This document shows positions 8,354 through 18,614 of a stretch of DNA of 64,000 nucleotides, in pieces (the first letter of the stretch is position 1; each line of letters opens with the position of its first letter). Both the position numbers and the translations under genes were made by a program. Origin of the DNA: Halomonas sp. 7T (GTDB taxonomy: Bacteria > Pseudomonadota > Gammaproteobacteria > Pseudomonadales > Halomonadaceae); contig NZ_CP087112.1 in the NCBI RefSeq assembly GCF_025643255.1, forward strand, positions 930,001 through 994,000, read 5' to 3'. Under the pieces are notes generated by a model, which searched no databases, was not told the DNA's origin, and saw only the letters and a program-made list of their open reading frames with translations.

Positions 8354-10090
8354 GTGACTGATTCAGGTTGGGTTCTTTACAGACGGTTATTAGGCTACGT
8401 TAAACCACATTGGCGCGCATTTGCGCTAGCGATTTTAGGCTTCGTGATTTATGCCGCTTCAAGTACAGCGCTAGCTGAGATGATGAAGCGATTAATTGAC
8501 GGTATTCAGCATCCTGATGCTGCTTTCAGGCTTTTTTTACCGTTGTTTGTCATTTTGATGTTTGCTGCTCGTGGGTTGGGGACGTTTTTAAGTACCTATT
8601 TTATGGCGTATGTCGGCAGGTATGTGATCCATACGCTGCGCTGCAACGTTTTTAGCCATCTATTGCACTTGCCGGGTAGCTTTTTTGATCACCACTCAAG
8701 CGGTCATCTTGTTTCGCGTGTAACGTATCATGTAGAGCAAGTGGCGGGGGCGGCGACTAAGGCAGTTACGATTATTTTACGTGAAGGCCTGTTTGTTATC
8801 GGTCTCATTGGTTATTTGCTTTGGACAAATTGGATGCTGACGCTGCTATTTTTAGCAGTAACGCCCGTTATTGCAGCGGTTGTCAGCTATGTAAGCAAGC
8901 GGTTTAGGCGTATTTCCAAGCGTATTCAGAACTCCATGGGTGATGTCACTCATATTGCCTCTGAGGCGCTCTCAGGCTATCGCGTGGTGCGCACCCACGG
9001 TGCCGAGCCTTATGAAAAACAGCGTTTTGAACGGGTGAGTGAAGAGAACCGTCGCCAGAGTATGAAAGAGGCGATGACCCGCGCTGTGAGTTCCCCCGTT
9101 ATCTTGATGCTGGTTGCTATCTCTATGGCGCTATTGGTGTGGATGGCGATGGCACCCGCACTAATGGCTGATATGACGCCCGGTGAGTTTGTGGCGTTTA
9201 TTACCGCAGCGGCATTGATGATTAAGCCAGTGCGTCAGCTTACTGAAGTTAATGGTGAGATCCAAAAGGGGCTTGCCGCCGCCTCTGAACTATTTGGTTT
9301 GCTGGACTTACCCCCTGAGCAAGATGAGGGTAAAACAGTACCTCAACACGTCACTGGTGAGCTGGTAATTGATAACGTCAGCTTTCGTTACGCGGATGAT
9401 CAGCCCAATGTGCTCCATGGTATTAACCTCAAGGTAGCGCCGGGTGAACTAGTCGCGATAGTAGGGCGCTCAGGCAGCGGCAAGACAACGCTCGTCAGTC
9501 TATTGCCGCGGTTTTATCGTCCAACCGAAGGGCGGATTTTGATTGATGGCCTGGATGTTAATGAGTACGCACTCGGGCCGCTACGGCAGCGTATCGCTCT
9601 GGTGTCGCAACAAGTGACCCTATTTAACGCCAGTATTACCGATAATATTGCGTACGGCGTTGCTAATCCTGATCCAGCGGCTGTTGAAGCTGCAGCGCAA
9701 GCGGCTTACGCCAGCGAATTTATTGAGAAGCTGCCCCAAGGCTACGCCACCGTTGTAGGGGAGAACGGCGTTATGCTCTCAGGGGGGCAGCGCCAGCGCC
9801 TAGCAATCGCCCGAGCGATTTTCAAAGATGCGCCAATCCTCATTTTGGACGAGGCCACGTCTGCTCTGGATACGGAGTCAGAGCGGTATATTCAAAAAGC
9901 CCTTGAGCGGGTCTGCGAAGGTCGCACTACGCTGGTCATTGCCCATCGCCTTTCTACTATCGAACGGGCTGACCGTATCCTGGTCATGGATCAAGGCCGC
10001 ATTATCGAGCAGGGCACTCACCAAGCGCTGCTGGAGGCTGGTGGTGCATACTCAGCGCTGCATCAGCTGCAGTTTCAGGAGAGTGAATGA
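8354..10090 (+). CDS. msbA: Lipid A export ATP-binding/permease protein MsbA
   Basis: A 578-residue half-transporter: six membrane helices (to about residue 320) fused to an ABC ATPase. Walker A (VGRSGSGKTTLVSLLPRFY), signature LSGGQRQRLAIARAI, Walker B (ILILDEATSALD) and the H-loop (IAHRLSTIE) are intact. MsbA flips core-lipid A across the inner membrane. A TTG at 8339 also opens the frame, but GTG 8354 has GGGAG five bases upstream. The stop overlaps the lpxK start by ATGA, so export and the lipid A 4'-kinase are translationally coupled. comEC-msbA-lpxK is the enterobacterial order; pseudomonads have exbB-exbD between comEC and lpxK. Confidence 0.94.
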   Translation: MTDSGWVLYRRLLGYVKPHWRAFALAILGFVIYAASSTALAEMMKRLIDGIQHPDAAFRLFLPLFVILMFAARGLGTFLSTYFMAYVGRYVIHTLRCNVFSHLLHLPGSFFDHHSSGHLVSRVTYHVEQVAGAATKAVTIILREGLFVIGLIGYLLWTNWMLTLLFLAVTPVIAAVVSYVSKRFRRISKRIQNSMGDVTHIASEALSGYRVVRTHGAEPYEKQRFERVSEENRRQSMKEAMTRAVSSPVILMLVAISMALLVWMAMAPALMADMTPGEFVAFITAAALMIKPVRQLTEVNGEIQKGLAAASELFGLLDLPPEQDEGKTVPQHVTGELVIDNVSFRYADDQPNVLHGINLKVAPGELVAIVGRSGSGKTTLVSLLPRFYRPTEGRILIDGLDVNEYALGPLRQRIALVSQQVTLFNASITDNIAYGVANPDPAAVEAAAQAAYASEFIEKLPQGYATVVGENGVMLSGGQRQRLAIARAIFKDAPILILDEATSALDTESERYIQKALERVCEGRTTLVIAHRLSTIERADRILVMDQGRIIEQGTHQALLEAGGAYSALHQLQFQESE

Positions 10091-11103
10091 GCCTGGAGCA
10101 ACGTTGGCTAAGGGCCGCTTACGGTGCTAGTCCATGGCTTATGCCACTCTATCCTTTGGGTGGATTATACCGTTATCTTATGCGGCGCCGAGAAGCACGC
10201 TATCGCCGTGGTAAGAAATTCGTTTGGCATGCGCCGGTACCGGTTATTGTCGTGGGTAACATCACGCTAGGTGGTACTGGTAAATCCCCGTTGGTGGCAT
10301 GGCTTGCCCGCTGGCTGGTTAACCAGGGCTGGTCACCGGGTATTGTTACCCGGGGATATGGGGGCAAGTCGGATGCTTATCCGCTACTCGTAACCCCTGA
10401 GACGGCGCCATCCCAAAGTGGCGATGAGCCTCTCATGCTTGCTCAGCAAACGGGCTTACCCGTGGTGGCCGATCCTCAGCGCGCGCGGGGTGCCCAAGCG
10501 TTAGTGGAAATGGGGTGCGATATTCTATTGAGTGATGATGGTCTACAGCATTTGGCGCTCGGGCGGGATATTGAACTTGTCGTTGTCGACGGTGCTCGAG
10601 GGTTAGGCAATGGCCGCTGTCTGCCTGCAGGGCCATTGCGGGAAGCTCCCAGCCGTTTAGGTCGTGTCGATGCTGTGATTGTCAACGGTGAGTTATCTAA
10701 GCCGTTACCGGTCGCCTCTATCGCGATGCAATTAATGCCGCAGCGTTGGCGATGTTTGCGAGATGGTCAGCACCGTGAGCTGACACCGCTTCCATTTCGT
10801 TTGCCGGTGCATGCCATCGCAGGTATTGGCCATCCAGAACGATTTTTCAACACCCTACATAGCTTGGGAGTTGAGGGCGAGATGCATCCGTTAGAGGATC
10901 ATCAGCAATTTCATCCAGCGGCGCTAGAGTTTGGTGACCGGCGTCCCGTTGTGATGACCGCAAAAGATGCGGTGAAATGCAAAGATATAGCGCCACCCGA
11001 TAGCTGGGTGTTGGAGGTGGAGGCGGTGCTTCCATCATCGTTTGAACATTGGCTGGCAGCCAAGCTGTCAGCGCTTATTGAAAGGGGATGCACCCATGGA
11101 TAA
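10087..11103 (+). CDS. lpxK: Tetraacyldisaccharide 4'-kinase
   Basis: A 338-residue membrane-associated P-loop kinase that phosphorylates the 4' position of the lipid A disaccharide. The family signature PVIVVGNITLGGTGKSPLVAWLA contains the Walker A motif; VTRGYGGK, GDEPLMLA, DDGLQHLALGRDIELVVVDG and GNGRCLPAGPLREP-like motifs follow. MTAKDAVKC near residue 290 is the usual C-terminal signature. The start overlaps the msbA stop, and the 3' end overlaps the Trm112-like gene by 8 bases, so this run is transcribed together. Confidence 0.94.
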   Translation: MSLEQRWLRAAYGASPWLMPLYPLGGLYRYLMRRREARYRRGKKFVWHAPVPVIVVGNITLGGTGKSPLVAWLARWLVNQGWSPGIVTRGYGGKSDAYPLLVTPETAPSQSGDEPLMLAQQTGLPVVADPQRARGAQALVEMGCDILLSDDGLQHLALGRDIELVVVDGARGLGNGRCLPAGPLREAPSRLGRVDAVIVNGELSKPLPVASIAMQLMPQRWRCLRDGQHRELTPLPFRLPVHAIAGIGHPERFFNTLHSLGVEGEMHPLEDHQQFHPAALEFGDRRPVVMTAKDAVKCKDIAPPDSWVLEVEAVLPSSFEHWLAAKLSALIERGCTHG

Positions 11104-11305
11104 GGAACTACTGGCGATGCTGGTTTGCCCACTCTGCAACGGCAAGCTGAAGTATGATCGTGAAGCTCAAGAGTTACTCTGCTATTACGATGGTCTCGCC
11201 TATCCCATCAATGAAGGGATTCCGGTTATGCTGCCCGAAGAGGCGCGAGCAATGGACGCTGATGAAAAACTGCACACCTCGCCAGGTCGAACAGGGGAGG
11301 CATAA
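11096..11305 (+). CDS. Trm112/YcaR-family small protein (UPF0434)
   Basis: A 69-residue protein with a treble-clef-like N-terminus ([14 protein letters not shown]) and the family core [26 protein letters not shown]. This is the YcaR/UPF0434 group related to eukaryotic Trm112, which activates methyltransferases; in bacteria its partner is not firmly known. Upstream in-frame ATG 11042 lies deep inside lpxK and is rejected; ATG 11096 follows AAAGGGG. The stop shares bases with the kdsB start (TAATG). The position between lpxK and kdsB is conserved across gammaproteobacteria. Confidence 0.88.
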   Translation: MDKELLAMLVCPLCNGKLKYDREAQELLCYYDGLAYPINEGIPVMLPEEARAMDADEKLHTSPGRTGEA

Positions 11306-12090
11306 TGGCAGCCGCTGAACCAGGTTTCATTGCTGTTGTACCTGCTCGATATGGCTCTACTCGCCTGCCTGGTAAACCGCTGCTCGATATTGCCGGTGAA
11401 CCGATGGTTGCCCATGTATGGAGGCGCGCCTGCCAAAGCCAGGCTAGCCGCGTGGTAGTTGCTACCGATGATGCGCGTATTCGGGATGCCATGCTGCCGT
11501 ACGGCGCAGAGGTAGTGATGACCCAGGCTGACCACCCGTCAGGCACAGATCGTCTGGCAGAAGTGGCTGAGCATTTATCCTTGAGTGAAGACGCGCTGGT
11601 TGTGAATGTGCAAGGAGATGAACCGCTTATTCCTCCTGTGCTGATCAACCAAGTGGCGCAACGCTTAGCTGATGACCCTGAGGCAGCTATTGCAACGCTC
11701 GCTGAGTCAATCAGCGATGTAGAGACACTTTTTAACCCCAATGTGGTGAAAGTGGTTCGCTCTTTAGCTGGCCGGGCGCTTTATTTCTCACGTGCCCCCA
11801 TTCCATGGGATCGCGAGCACTTTAAGGCCCAGCCGGCGCTGCTGGCTACCGATGCCTGGCTGCGTCATATCGGTATTTATGCCTACCGCGCAGGGTTTTT
11901 GTACGCCTACCGTGAGCTTTCGCCCTCTAGCTTGGAACAACTTGAACAGCTAGAGCAGTTGCGAGCGTTACAGCATGGCTATGCCATCCAAGTCGCGTTG
12001 GCCAATACGATTAACCCGCCGGGCGTAGACACCGCTGAAGATCTCGATCGGGTAAGAGTATTGTTAACGCAGTTAAGCGAGGGTCACTGA
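11305..12090 (+). CDS. kdsB: 3-deoxy-manno-octulosonate cytidylyltransferase
   Basis: CMP-Kdo synthetase of 261 residues, activating Kdo with CTP for the lipopolysaccharide inner core. Signatures are [19 protein letters not shown] near the N-terminus, [41 protein letters not shown] and [13 protein letters not shown] short run of near-identical residues ([13 protein letters not shown]) follows from repeated GAACAG/GAGCAG codons around 11935-11960 and is common in the family. It overlaps its neighbours by one base on each side (TAATG upstream, TGATG downstream). Confidence 0.95.
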   Translation: MAAAEPGFIAVVPARYGSTRLPGKPLLDIAGEPMVAHVWRRACQSQASRVVVATDDARIRDAMLPYGAEVVMTQADHPSGTDRLAEVAEHLSLSEDALVVNVQGDEPLIPPVLINQVAQRLADDPEAAIATLAESISDVETLFNPNVVKVVRSLAGRALYFSRAPIPWDREHFKAQPALLATDAWLRHIGIYAYRAGFLYAYRELSPSSLEQLEQLEQLRALQHGYAIQVALANTINPPGVDTAEDLDRVRVLLTQLSEGH

Positions 12091-12557
12091 TGAAGCGCGT
12101 ACTGTTTGTTTGCCTGGGTAATATATGCCGCTCTCCAACAGCAGAGGGCGTCTTTCAGCACGCTGTTGATGAAGCAGGGCTGAGAGGGCAAATTCACGTC
12201 GATTCCTGCGGCGTGGGTGATTGGCATGTCGGTAAAGCACCGGACGAGCGTGCCCAGTTAGCGGCCAAGCGGCGGGGTGTAGATATCAGCCACCTGCGTG
12301 GTCGCCAGCTGAGTACCAGCGATTTTCTTGAGTTCGACTATGTATTGGCGATGGATCATGCCAACTTGCAGGCAATGAGAGCGCTTAAGCCTGAGGAGAG
12401 TCGCGCTCACGTGGGGCTTTTTTTAGCCTTTGCGGGCACTCCCGATGCGGAAGTGCCAGATCCGTACTATGGCGGAGATGAGGGCTTCGAAAGCGTGCTG
12501 GATATGATTGAAACGGCTTCGGCGGGGCTCATTGCCGAGTTAACGGGTAACCGATAA
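12090..12557 (+). CDS. Low-molecular-weight protein-tyrosine phosphatase
   Basis: A 155-residue phosphatase with the P-loop signature VCLGNICRSPTAEG (CX5R with nucleophile C9) right at the N-terminus and the general-acid aspartate in VPDPYYGGDEGFE (about 129). It hydrolyses phosphotyrosine or other small phosphate esters in the cytoplasm. A homologue lies between kdsB and murB in pseudomonads too. No tyrosine kinase or capsule gene is nearby, so the substrate cannot be deduced. The start shares a base with the kdsB stop. Confidence 0.92.
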   Translation: MKRVLFVCLGNICRSPTAEGVFQHAVDEAGLRGQIHVDSCGVGDWHVGKAPDERAQLAAKRRGVDISHLRGRQLSTSDFLEFDYVLAMDHANLQAMRALKPEESRAHVGLFLAFAGTPDAEVPDPYYGGDEGFESVLDMIETASAGLIAELTGNR

Positions 12558-12560
12558 GGC

Positions 12561-13565
12561 ATGCTAACTCTTCAAGCGCATGTTGATTTAACCGCAGCGA
12601 ATACGCTGCGCCTGCCATGTTATGCCGAGCGGTTTATGGCGCCTCAAACGCTATGCGATTTACAGGCTATACTGCGCCGAGCTGCTGTATGCCAGTGGCC
12701 TGTCACCCTGTTGGGCGGCGGCAGTAACGTGCTCCTACCGCCTCAATTGAGTGGGATTGTGATTCGCCCCTCGCTTCACCAATGGTGGCTTGAGTCTCAG
12801 GGCGATGATGTCGTGGCCTATGTGGGCGCAGGCGTCAATTGGCATTCGCTCGTGATGGCGTTAGCGGCCCGGGGGGTGTGGGGAACGGAAAATCTTGCGC
12901 TTATTCCTGGACACTGCGGCGCGGCGCCGGTGCAAAATATTGGTGCATATGGCGTTGAGCTAAAAGACGTGCTGTTGGGCGTGCAGGTGGTCGAGATCGC
13001 TTCGGGTAATATGCGCTGGATGAGTGCCGCAGAGTGCCAGTTTGGTTACCGCGATAGCCTTTTTAAACATGCGTTGGCGAATCGTGTCGTAATTACACAA
13101 CTGGCGCTGCGTCTTTCAAGACAGTCCAATCCAAAACTGCACTATGGAGACTTGTCATCACGCGTGCCCTCGCAGCCAACCCCATTGGCAATTGCCGAAG
13201 CCGTGTGTGCCGTTCGCCGTGCAAAACTACCCGACCCCGCAGTATTGGCAAATGCGGGCAGTTTTTTTAAAAACCCCCTTGTCAGCCAGGCTCATGCTGA
13301 GCGTTTACTTCATCAATACCCGGCTATGCCCCACTTTTCCCAGCCTGATGGGAAAATTAAATTAGCGGCAGGGTGGTTGATCGATCAGTGTGGCTTAAAG
13401 GGGTGGCGAGAAGGCAGCTTTGGCGTGCATGCCCAACAGGCGTTGGTGTTAGTGCACTTTGGTGGCGGTGATCGCGCGGGCTTACTGCAATTTGCCGAGC
13501 GGGTTGTCAGCGCGGTGAACACGCATTTTGGCGTAGAGCTTGAGCCTGAGCCAAGAGTTTTATAA
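12561..13565 (+). CDS. murB: UDP-N-acetylenolpyruvoylglucosamine reductase
   Basis: An FAD-dependent enzyme of 334 residues that makes UDP-N-acetylmuramic acid for peptidoglycan. It is of the longer E. coli type I form. Visible are the FAD-binding N-terminus (NTLRLPCYAERF, LLGGGSNVLLPP), the central GTENLALIPGHCGAAPVQNIGAYGVE, the YRDS segment, and the active site NAGSFFKNP with its catalytic serine. The C-terminal EPEPRVL carries the expected glutamate. It closes the lpxK-kdsB-murB run and is followed by a strong terminator shared with rne. Confidence 0.95.
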   Translation: MLTLQAHVDLTAANTLRLPCYAERFMAPQTLCDLQAILRRAAVCQWPVTLLGGGSNVLLPPQLSGIVIRPSLHQWWLESQGDDVVAYVGAGVNWHSLVMALAARGVWGTENLALIPGHCGAAPVQNIGAYGVELKDVLLGVQVVEIASGNMRWMSAAECQFGYRDSLFKHALANRVVITQLALRLSRQSNPKLHYGDLSSRVPSQPTPLAIAEAVCAVRRAKLPDPAVLANAGSFFKNPLVSQAHAERLLHQYPAMPHFSQPDGKIKLAAGWLIDQCGLKGWREGSFGVHAQQALVLVHFGGGDRAGLLQFAERVVSAVNTHFGVELEPEPRVL

Positions 13566-13581
13566 TCAAACGCTAGCCACA

Positions 13582-13609
13582 AAAAAACCCCGCCGAAGCG
13601 GGGTTTTTT
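13582..13609. terminator. Bidirectional terminator between murB and rne
   Basis: AAAAAACCCCGC, loop CGAA, GCGGGGTTTTTT: a perfect inverted repeat with an A tract on one side and a T tract on the other, between two convergent genes. Confidence 0.95.
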
Positions 13610-13621
13610 AGGCGCTAACGC

Positions 13622-16600
13622 TTACTCTTGATTAGCGTTTTGCGCTTGCTGCTTGCGCAGTTCACGCGGGTCGTTATGCGCGCGGCTGCGACGGCGCCGA
13701 CGGCTTGGCGTGGGTGTTTCTTCTTGAGCGGCCGCTGGCGCGGTCTCAGCGTCTTTAGGCGTTGCTTCGCTGTCTGTGCCTGTTTCAGGCGCTGCAGCGG
13801 ATGCTTCTTCAGGCTGCGGGGTATCACTGCGTGAAGCTGTAGGCGCTGCTTTTTCAGAAACTGGCGCTTGAGGCACTGGCGTTTCAGTGGCGGCAGCATC
13901 TTCTAACGGCGTTGAAGCGCTGGCTTGCGTGGCTTCAACATCATCAGCGTTCGCTTCGTTGACCTTCGCTTTATCAGGCTGTGCGCTGTCAGACTGAGCG
14001 TTGCTGGGCTGAGCGTCGGCTACCGGTTCAGCGTCTGTGGCCGTTTGTGTAGCATGCGCTTTTGGTTCTACTTCAGGCGCTTTAACGTCCGCATCTGCCG
14101 TTTGGTTCTGCAGGGCTTCGTTAGACTCAGGCCGCTCTGTTGCATCGGCGGGCTCTGGTTCGCTATTGGCCTCGGGCGCGGCTTCAGGCTGCACAGTTGC
14201 CTTGGCGGGCTGAGGCGCGTCTGCTGCTTGAGGCGTCGCAGCCTGGGGTGTTTCTTCAATTGCAGCTTTTGCCGTATCACTAGCAGACTCGTTAGCGATA
14301 GGTTGGCCTTCATCACCTGTTGACGCCTCTTGTGCCGGTTGCACGGGCTGAGGCTTACGGCGCTGATGCGTAGCTTTGCGCGCCTTTTCAGCGGGCTTTG
14401 CGGGCTGCTCTGCGGTTGTCTCCTCGACGTTTGTTTCATCAACTGTTTTATCAGCATCAGGCGTTTGCGTGCTTGCTGAGTCAACGGGCGTCGCTGGAGG
14501 CGTCTCTTGTGTCGCAGAGGCCGTTGGCTGGCTCTCAGTGCTTGGTACGGCGGCTTGGTTTGTGTCCTCTACAGTGGCCACTGCTGTAAGCGCGGCCTCC
14601 GCTTGAAGCTTTTGCTGCTCGGCTTCCGACTGAGGGTTGATAGCCTGTTTGCGTGAGCGGTTACGTGGATTATTACGCGTACGTTTTGGCTTGCCATCAT
14701 GTTGCGAAGCAGGCTGATTATTATCTTGACTTGCCTCGCCCTCGTTGACGCTGCGCGACTCATCGCTCTTGGCTTTCTCATCGCGTGGCTTATTGTCCCG
14801 TGGCTTGTTGTCACGGGTTTTTTGCTCTTTTGCCTGTTCGCGTGAGGTGTTGCGGCGATTTTCAGGCTGCGCGGGTGCCGTGTCTTCATTATTGCGAGCC
14901 TCAGAGCTGCTGCTCTGTTCCTTCGGCGTTTGCCGATTGCTCTTGTTGGCACTTTCTTGTTGCTTAGCATCATCCTGTTGCGATGGGCGGCGGCGGTTGC
15001 GCGTGCGGTTAGGGCCGTTGCGCTTATCGTTAGCCTCATCCCCAGAGGTGGCGCTACGCGCCGAGGTGTTACTGCGCTGCTCATTTTTCCCAGCGTTGTC
15101 GCTGCTTTCGCGCGGCTGCTTGGGCTTGTTGCTATCGCCGCTGCGGGCGTTTTTGGATACGCTGCGTTCAGCGGGCTTGCGTGCAGTTTGGGTCTTCGCA
15201 ACCGGTTGTTGAGAGCTGCTGTCTTCGCCGCCAAGTAATTTGGCGAAACCGCGGATAAAGCGGCCAATCACACTCGGCTGCTCATCGACGGCGGGGGCTG
15301 AAGCAGAGGGCGATGTTTTAGCAGGCGTTTCTTCTGTCTGTAGCGAAACCGGCGCAGGGGCGTTATGTGTCACGCTCTTGACGGCCGCTTCAGCGCGTTG
15401 TGCCGGTGGGGTAAAGCTTGGATCAGGCTCTTTGCCTACTTCAGTATCCGTCGATATCTCAAAGCTAGAAAGCGCCTGGCTATCATCTTCATCAAGATGA
15501 TCATCGCGAAACCGCTGAACGTCGTAGTGGGGGGTGTCCATGTCAGGACTAGGCAATAGGACGACGCGCACCCCTTGACGAGATTCGATATCGGCGAGCA
15601 CGCTGCGTTTTTCGTTCAGCAGATAAGTGGCCACCGGCACCGGCAAGATGGCGCGGATCTGTGCGCTGCGCTCTTTCATGGCTTCTTCTTCGATGAGGCG
15701 CATGATAGACAGGGAAAGAGAACGAACGTCGCGTATTGTGCCTTGGCCGTTACAGCGCGGGCAAACGACACCACTGGTTTCGCCTAAGGAGGGGCGCAGC
15801 CGCTGGCGCGACATTTCCATTAAACCAAAGCGCGAAATACGTCCAATCTGGACCCGTGCTCGATCCAGCTTCAGCGCATCCCGCATGCGGTTTTCCACTT
15901 CTCGCTGATTGCGAGCCGGGCCCATGTCGATAAAGTCGATCACGACCAGGCCACCAATATCCCGCAAACGCAGCTGGCGAGCGATCTCGTCAGCGGCTTC
16001 GGAGTTGGTTTGTAAGGCGGTTTCTTCGATATCACTACCGCGAGTGGCGCGAGCGGAGTTGATGTCGATAGAGACCAGCGCTTCAGTGTGGTCGATAACG
16101 ATAGAGCCGCCGGAGGGCAGCTTCACTTCGCGCTGATAGGCGGTTTCGATTTGCGACTCAATTTGGAAGCGCGAAAACAGCGGAACTTCATCAACGTAGA
16201 GTTTGATTTTCTGCTGGTAAGAGGGCATTACCTGACGAATAAAGCCCAGGGCTTCCGCGTGAATCTCCGGGCTGTCGATCAATACTTCGCCGATATCCTG
16301 GCGGAGATAGTCGCGCATGGCGCGAATGATGACATTCGATTCACGGTAAATCAGGAAAGGTGCTGAACGTTTGCCTGCTTCAGTGGTGATGGACTCCCAA
16401 ACCTGTACCAGGTAGTCGAGATCCCACTGCAGCTCTTCGGAGCTGCGGCCAATGCCTGCGGTGCGCACAATCAGGCCCATCTTGTCGGGTACGGTGAGCT
16501 GACCCATAGCATCTTTTAGCTGGCTGCGGTCATCGCCTTCAATGCGGCGAGAAATGCCACCTGCGCGCGGGTTGTTGGGCATGAGGACTAAAAAACGACC

Positions 16601-16963
16601 CGCTAAGCTAATGAACGTTGTAAGAGCAGCGCCTTTATTGCCACGCTCCTCTTTGTCCACCTGAACGATGACTTCCTGGCCCTCTTTGAGCACCTCTTTA
16701 ATGCTAGGACGGCCAGAGACATCCTTAATAAAGTACTCGCGGGAGATCTCTTTTAAGGGCAAAAAGCCGTGGCGTTCAGCGCCAAAGTCGACAAACGCGG
16801 CTTCAAGAGAGGGTTCAACGCGGGTGATTTTGCCGCGATAAATATTGGCTTTTTTCTGTTCCCGTGCGCCTGATTCGATATCTAAATCGTAGAGGCGTTG
16901 TCCATCTACCAGCGCAACCCGAAGCTCTTCTGGCTGGGTTGCGTTAATCAGCATCCGTTTCAT
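13622..16963 (-). CDS. rne: Ribonuclease E
   Basis: A 1113-residue endoribonuclease, the scaffold of the RNA degradosome. The catalytic half (about 1-510) has the S1 domain, the DNase I-like region with metal-binding aspartates in [10 protein letters not shown] and IDFIDMG, and the zinc-link CPRCNGQG. At about residue 570 an amphipathic stretch ([16 protein letters not shown]) matches the membrane-targeting helix. The rest is a long, low-complexity scaffold rich in Ala, Glu, Pro, Gln and Thr with an arginine-rich RNA-binding part ([11 protein letters not shown], then [14 protein letters not shown]), ending in [16 protein letters not shown] basic sequence. ATG 16963 gives the standard [10 protein letters not shown] start; ATG 16975 is also in frame. 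It is divergent from rluC, as in E. coli and Pseudomonas. Confidence 0.95.
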   Translation of the reverse strand: MKRMLINATQPEELRVALVDGQRLYDLDIESGAREQKKANIYRGKITRVEPSLEAAFVDFGAERHGFLPLKEISREYFIKDVSGRPSIKEVLKEGQEVIVQVDKEERGNKGAALTTFISLAGRFLVLMPNNPRAGGISRRIEGDDRSQLKDAMGQLTVPDKMGLIVRTAGIGRSSEELQWDLDYLVQVWESITTEAGKRSAPFLIYRESNVIIRAMRDYLRQDIGEVLIDSPEIHAEALGFIRQVMPSYQQKIKLYVDEVPLFSRFQIESQIETAYQREVKLPSGGSIVIDHTEALVSIDINSARATRGSDIEETALQTNSEAADEIARQLRLRDIGGLVVIDFIDMGPARNQREVENRMRDALKLDRARVQIGRISRFGLMEMSRQRLRPSLGETSGVVCPRCNGQGTIRDVRSLSLSIMRLIEEEAMKERSAQIRAILPVPVATYLLNEKRSVLADIESRQGVRVVLLPSPDMDTPHYDVQRFRDDHLDEDDSQALSSFEISTDTEVGKEPDPSFTPPAQRAEAAVKSVTHNAPAPVSLQTEETPAKTSPSASAPAVDEQPSVIGRFIRGFAKLLGGEDSSSQQPVAKTQTARKPAERSVSKNARSGDSNKPKQPRESSDNAGKNEQRSNTSARSATSGDEANDKRNGPNRTRNRRRPSQQDDAKQQESANKSNRQTPKEQSSSSEARNNEDTAPAQPENRRNTSREQAKEQKTRDNKPRDNKPRDEKAKSDESRSVNEGEASQDNNQPASQHDGKPKRTRNNPRNRSRKQAINPQSEAEQQKLQAEAALTAVATVEDTNQAAVPSTESQPTASATQETPPATPVDSASTQTPDADKTVDETNVEETTAEQPAKPAEKARKATHQRRKPQPVQPAQEASTGDEGQPIANESASDTAKAAIEETPQAATPQAADAPQPAKATVQPEAAPEANSEPEPADATERPESNEALQNQTADADVKAPEVEPKAHATQTATDAEPVADAQPSNAQSDSAQPDKAKVNEANADDVEATQASASTPLEDAAATETPVPQAPVSEKAAPTASRSDTPQPEEASAAAPETGTDSEATPKDAETAPAAAQEETPTPSRRRRRSRAHNDPRELRKQQAQNANQE

Positions 16964-17663
16964 AGTATCTCGCATAGCATTGCGTGCCGACGAACCGTCT
17001 AGGCGTGGCGTAGACGAATCGCTGGGTGCTGCGTGCTTGTGCTCGGCGCATAGCTATGCTGACGCATTAAACCGGGAAGGCAACATTGCCAACCCGGCTG
17101 AAAGGGCGTTGAGTACGTGGCGGAGGCAAGACATGTTTCGGTGGCTGTCACATCCATCCGGCCTTGCTGACACCGCCAACACCTGGCATTCATCGATTCG
17201 CTAACGCCGGCCATCGGCACAGCGTTGATCATTGCGCTCCGAATAACGCCCTTTTATGACATGCAGGGCAGTAATTCAGAGCGTGACGTTTGTTTAAACA
17301 AGCCTGCCATTGCCGGCGAGACTTATGCGTATCTGGCGCAGAAATTACGAGCACCAGAGTGACTGTTTTTTTCAGTACGTTATTTCAGTGCGTGCTTTCA
17401 ATGCATTGGGGGCGCGGGCAATGCGTACACTAACCTATCACCCCATGCTCTGACCTGCGTGTTAGTCGGGCAGGTGCTTAGCTTAATCGTGGAAGGCAAC
17501 GTGTAATAATACGGTTATCTACACGTTATCCACGCTAAACCGACGAGCATTTTGGAATATAACAGTAAAGACAACTACCAGCAATTGACGCAATGCCCAT
17601 TGGTCTACGTTAGAATGCCGTTTTTAGCCTGATGTTAAAACATCATACCAGGAGTGCGCGGCA
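16964..17663. other. rne-rluC divergent intergenic region (rne leader, promoters)
   Basis: About 700 bases without a credible gene. It must hold the rne leader and both promoters. A hairpin (CGTCTA at 16996-17001, TAGACG at 17011-17016) lies about 35 bases before the rne start; ACCTGC at 17453-17458 pairs with GCAGGT at 17470-17475. For rluC, TTGACG (17585-17590) and TAGAAT (17611-17616) are 20 bases apart, longer than ideal. On the minus strand TATTAT near 17505-17510 is a possible -10 for rne. In E. coli the rne leader mediates autoregulation by RNase E cleavage; a similar role here is inference. I see no tRNA or repeat. Confidence 0.6.
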
Positions 17664-18605
17664 ATGGCCGAAGGGCGCGAAGTGCAGTGGGTGGATATCG
17701 CCCCGGAGCAGGCGGGTCAGCGAATTGACAATTTTTTGATGACGCGATTGAAAGGAGCGCCACGTGCGTTGATCTATCGCATCGTACGCAAAGGCGAGGT
17801 AAGAGTTAACAAAAAGCGTGTCAAAGTCGATTATCGCTTACAGGCAGGGGATTTGGTGCGCGTACCGCCGCTGCGCCTAGCGCCGCGAGAGGCGGTAAAA
17901 GAGGTTAGCGATAATTTGCGCGACCTGCTGATTGGTAGTGTGATTATGGAAGGCCCGGACTGGATGGTGCTCAACAAACCTTCTGGTTTGGCGGTGCATG
18001 GCGGTAGCGGCGTGAAAATAGGTTTGATCGAAGCGCTCCGCCAAGTCCGCGATGACCTTACCTTTTTAGAGCTGGTGCACCGATTGGACCGTGATACGTC
18101 TGGCTGCCTGCTGCTGGCTAAATCTCGCGATGCGTTGGTTACTCTTAATGAATCGCTGAAAAAGCACGCCATGGATAAACGCTACCTGGCGCTGGTGAAC
18201 GGCCGCTGGCCGGCACGAAAAACCTATGTAGGCGCTCGATTAGATCGTTTTGATGCTGGCAACGGTGAGCGTCGCGTGCGTGTTGACCCGAATGGCAAAG
18301 TGTCGCGCACGCTGTTTTCCGTTGTTGAAACCTTTGAAAAAGCCACCCTGGTTGAAGCGGAGCCCGTGACGGGTCGCACTCATCAGATTCGCGTGCACGC
18401 AGCCCACGCAGGTCATGCACTACTGGGCGATGATAAATATTCGACCCGTGAAAGTGCGCATATGACCCAGCAGCTAAAAGTGGATCGACTATTTTTGCAT
18501 GCGCGTGCCTTAACCTTTCCTGAGCCGGGCAATGGCCGGCCTGTGACGGTAAAAGCGCCGCTACCAGAAGCGTTAGAAGCCGCTTTGCAGCGGGCTCGTC
18601 GATAA
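17664..18605 (+). CDS. rluC: 23S rRNA pseudouridine(955/2504/2580) synthase
   Basis: A 313-residue pseudouridine synthase. An N-terminal S4 RNA-binding domain (GQRIDNFLMTRLKGAPRALIYRIVRKGEVRVNKKRVK) precedes the RluA-type catalytic domain; the catalytic aspartate is D142 in HRLDRDTSGCLLLAKS. Further family motifs are LNKPSGLAVHGG, GRTHQIRVHAAHAGHALLGD and LFLHARAL. RluC isomerises three uridines in the peptidyl-transferase region of 23S rRNA. An AGGAG lies 10 bases before ATG 17664. It is divergent from rne and followed by the HAD gene after 9 bases. Confidence 0.94.
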   Translation: MAEGREVQWVDIAPEQAGQRIDNFLMTRLKGAPRALIYRIVRKGEVRVNKKRVKVDYRLQAGDLVRVPPLRLAPREAVKEVSDNLRDLLIGSVIMEGPDWMVLNKPSGLAVHGGSGVKIGLIEALRQVRDDLTFLELVHRLDRDTSGCLLLAKSRDALVTLNESLKKHAMDKRYLALVNGRWPARKTYVGARLDRFDAGNGERRVRVDPNGKVSRTLFSVVETFEKATLVEAEPVTGRTHQIRVHAAHAGHALLGDDKYSTRESAHMTQQLKVDRLFLHARALTFPEPGNGRPVTVKAPLPEALEAALQRARR

Positions 18606-18614
18606 GGAACCCGT

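Noticed and set aside
13925..15267. Several long open frames on the plus strand and in other minus frames inside rne
   Set aside because: They lie in the Ala/Gln/Glu-rich scaffold part of RNase E, whose biased codons open other frames. They have no ribosome sites or recognisable domains.
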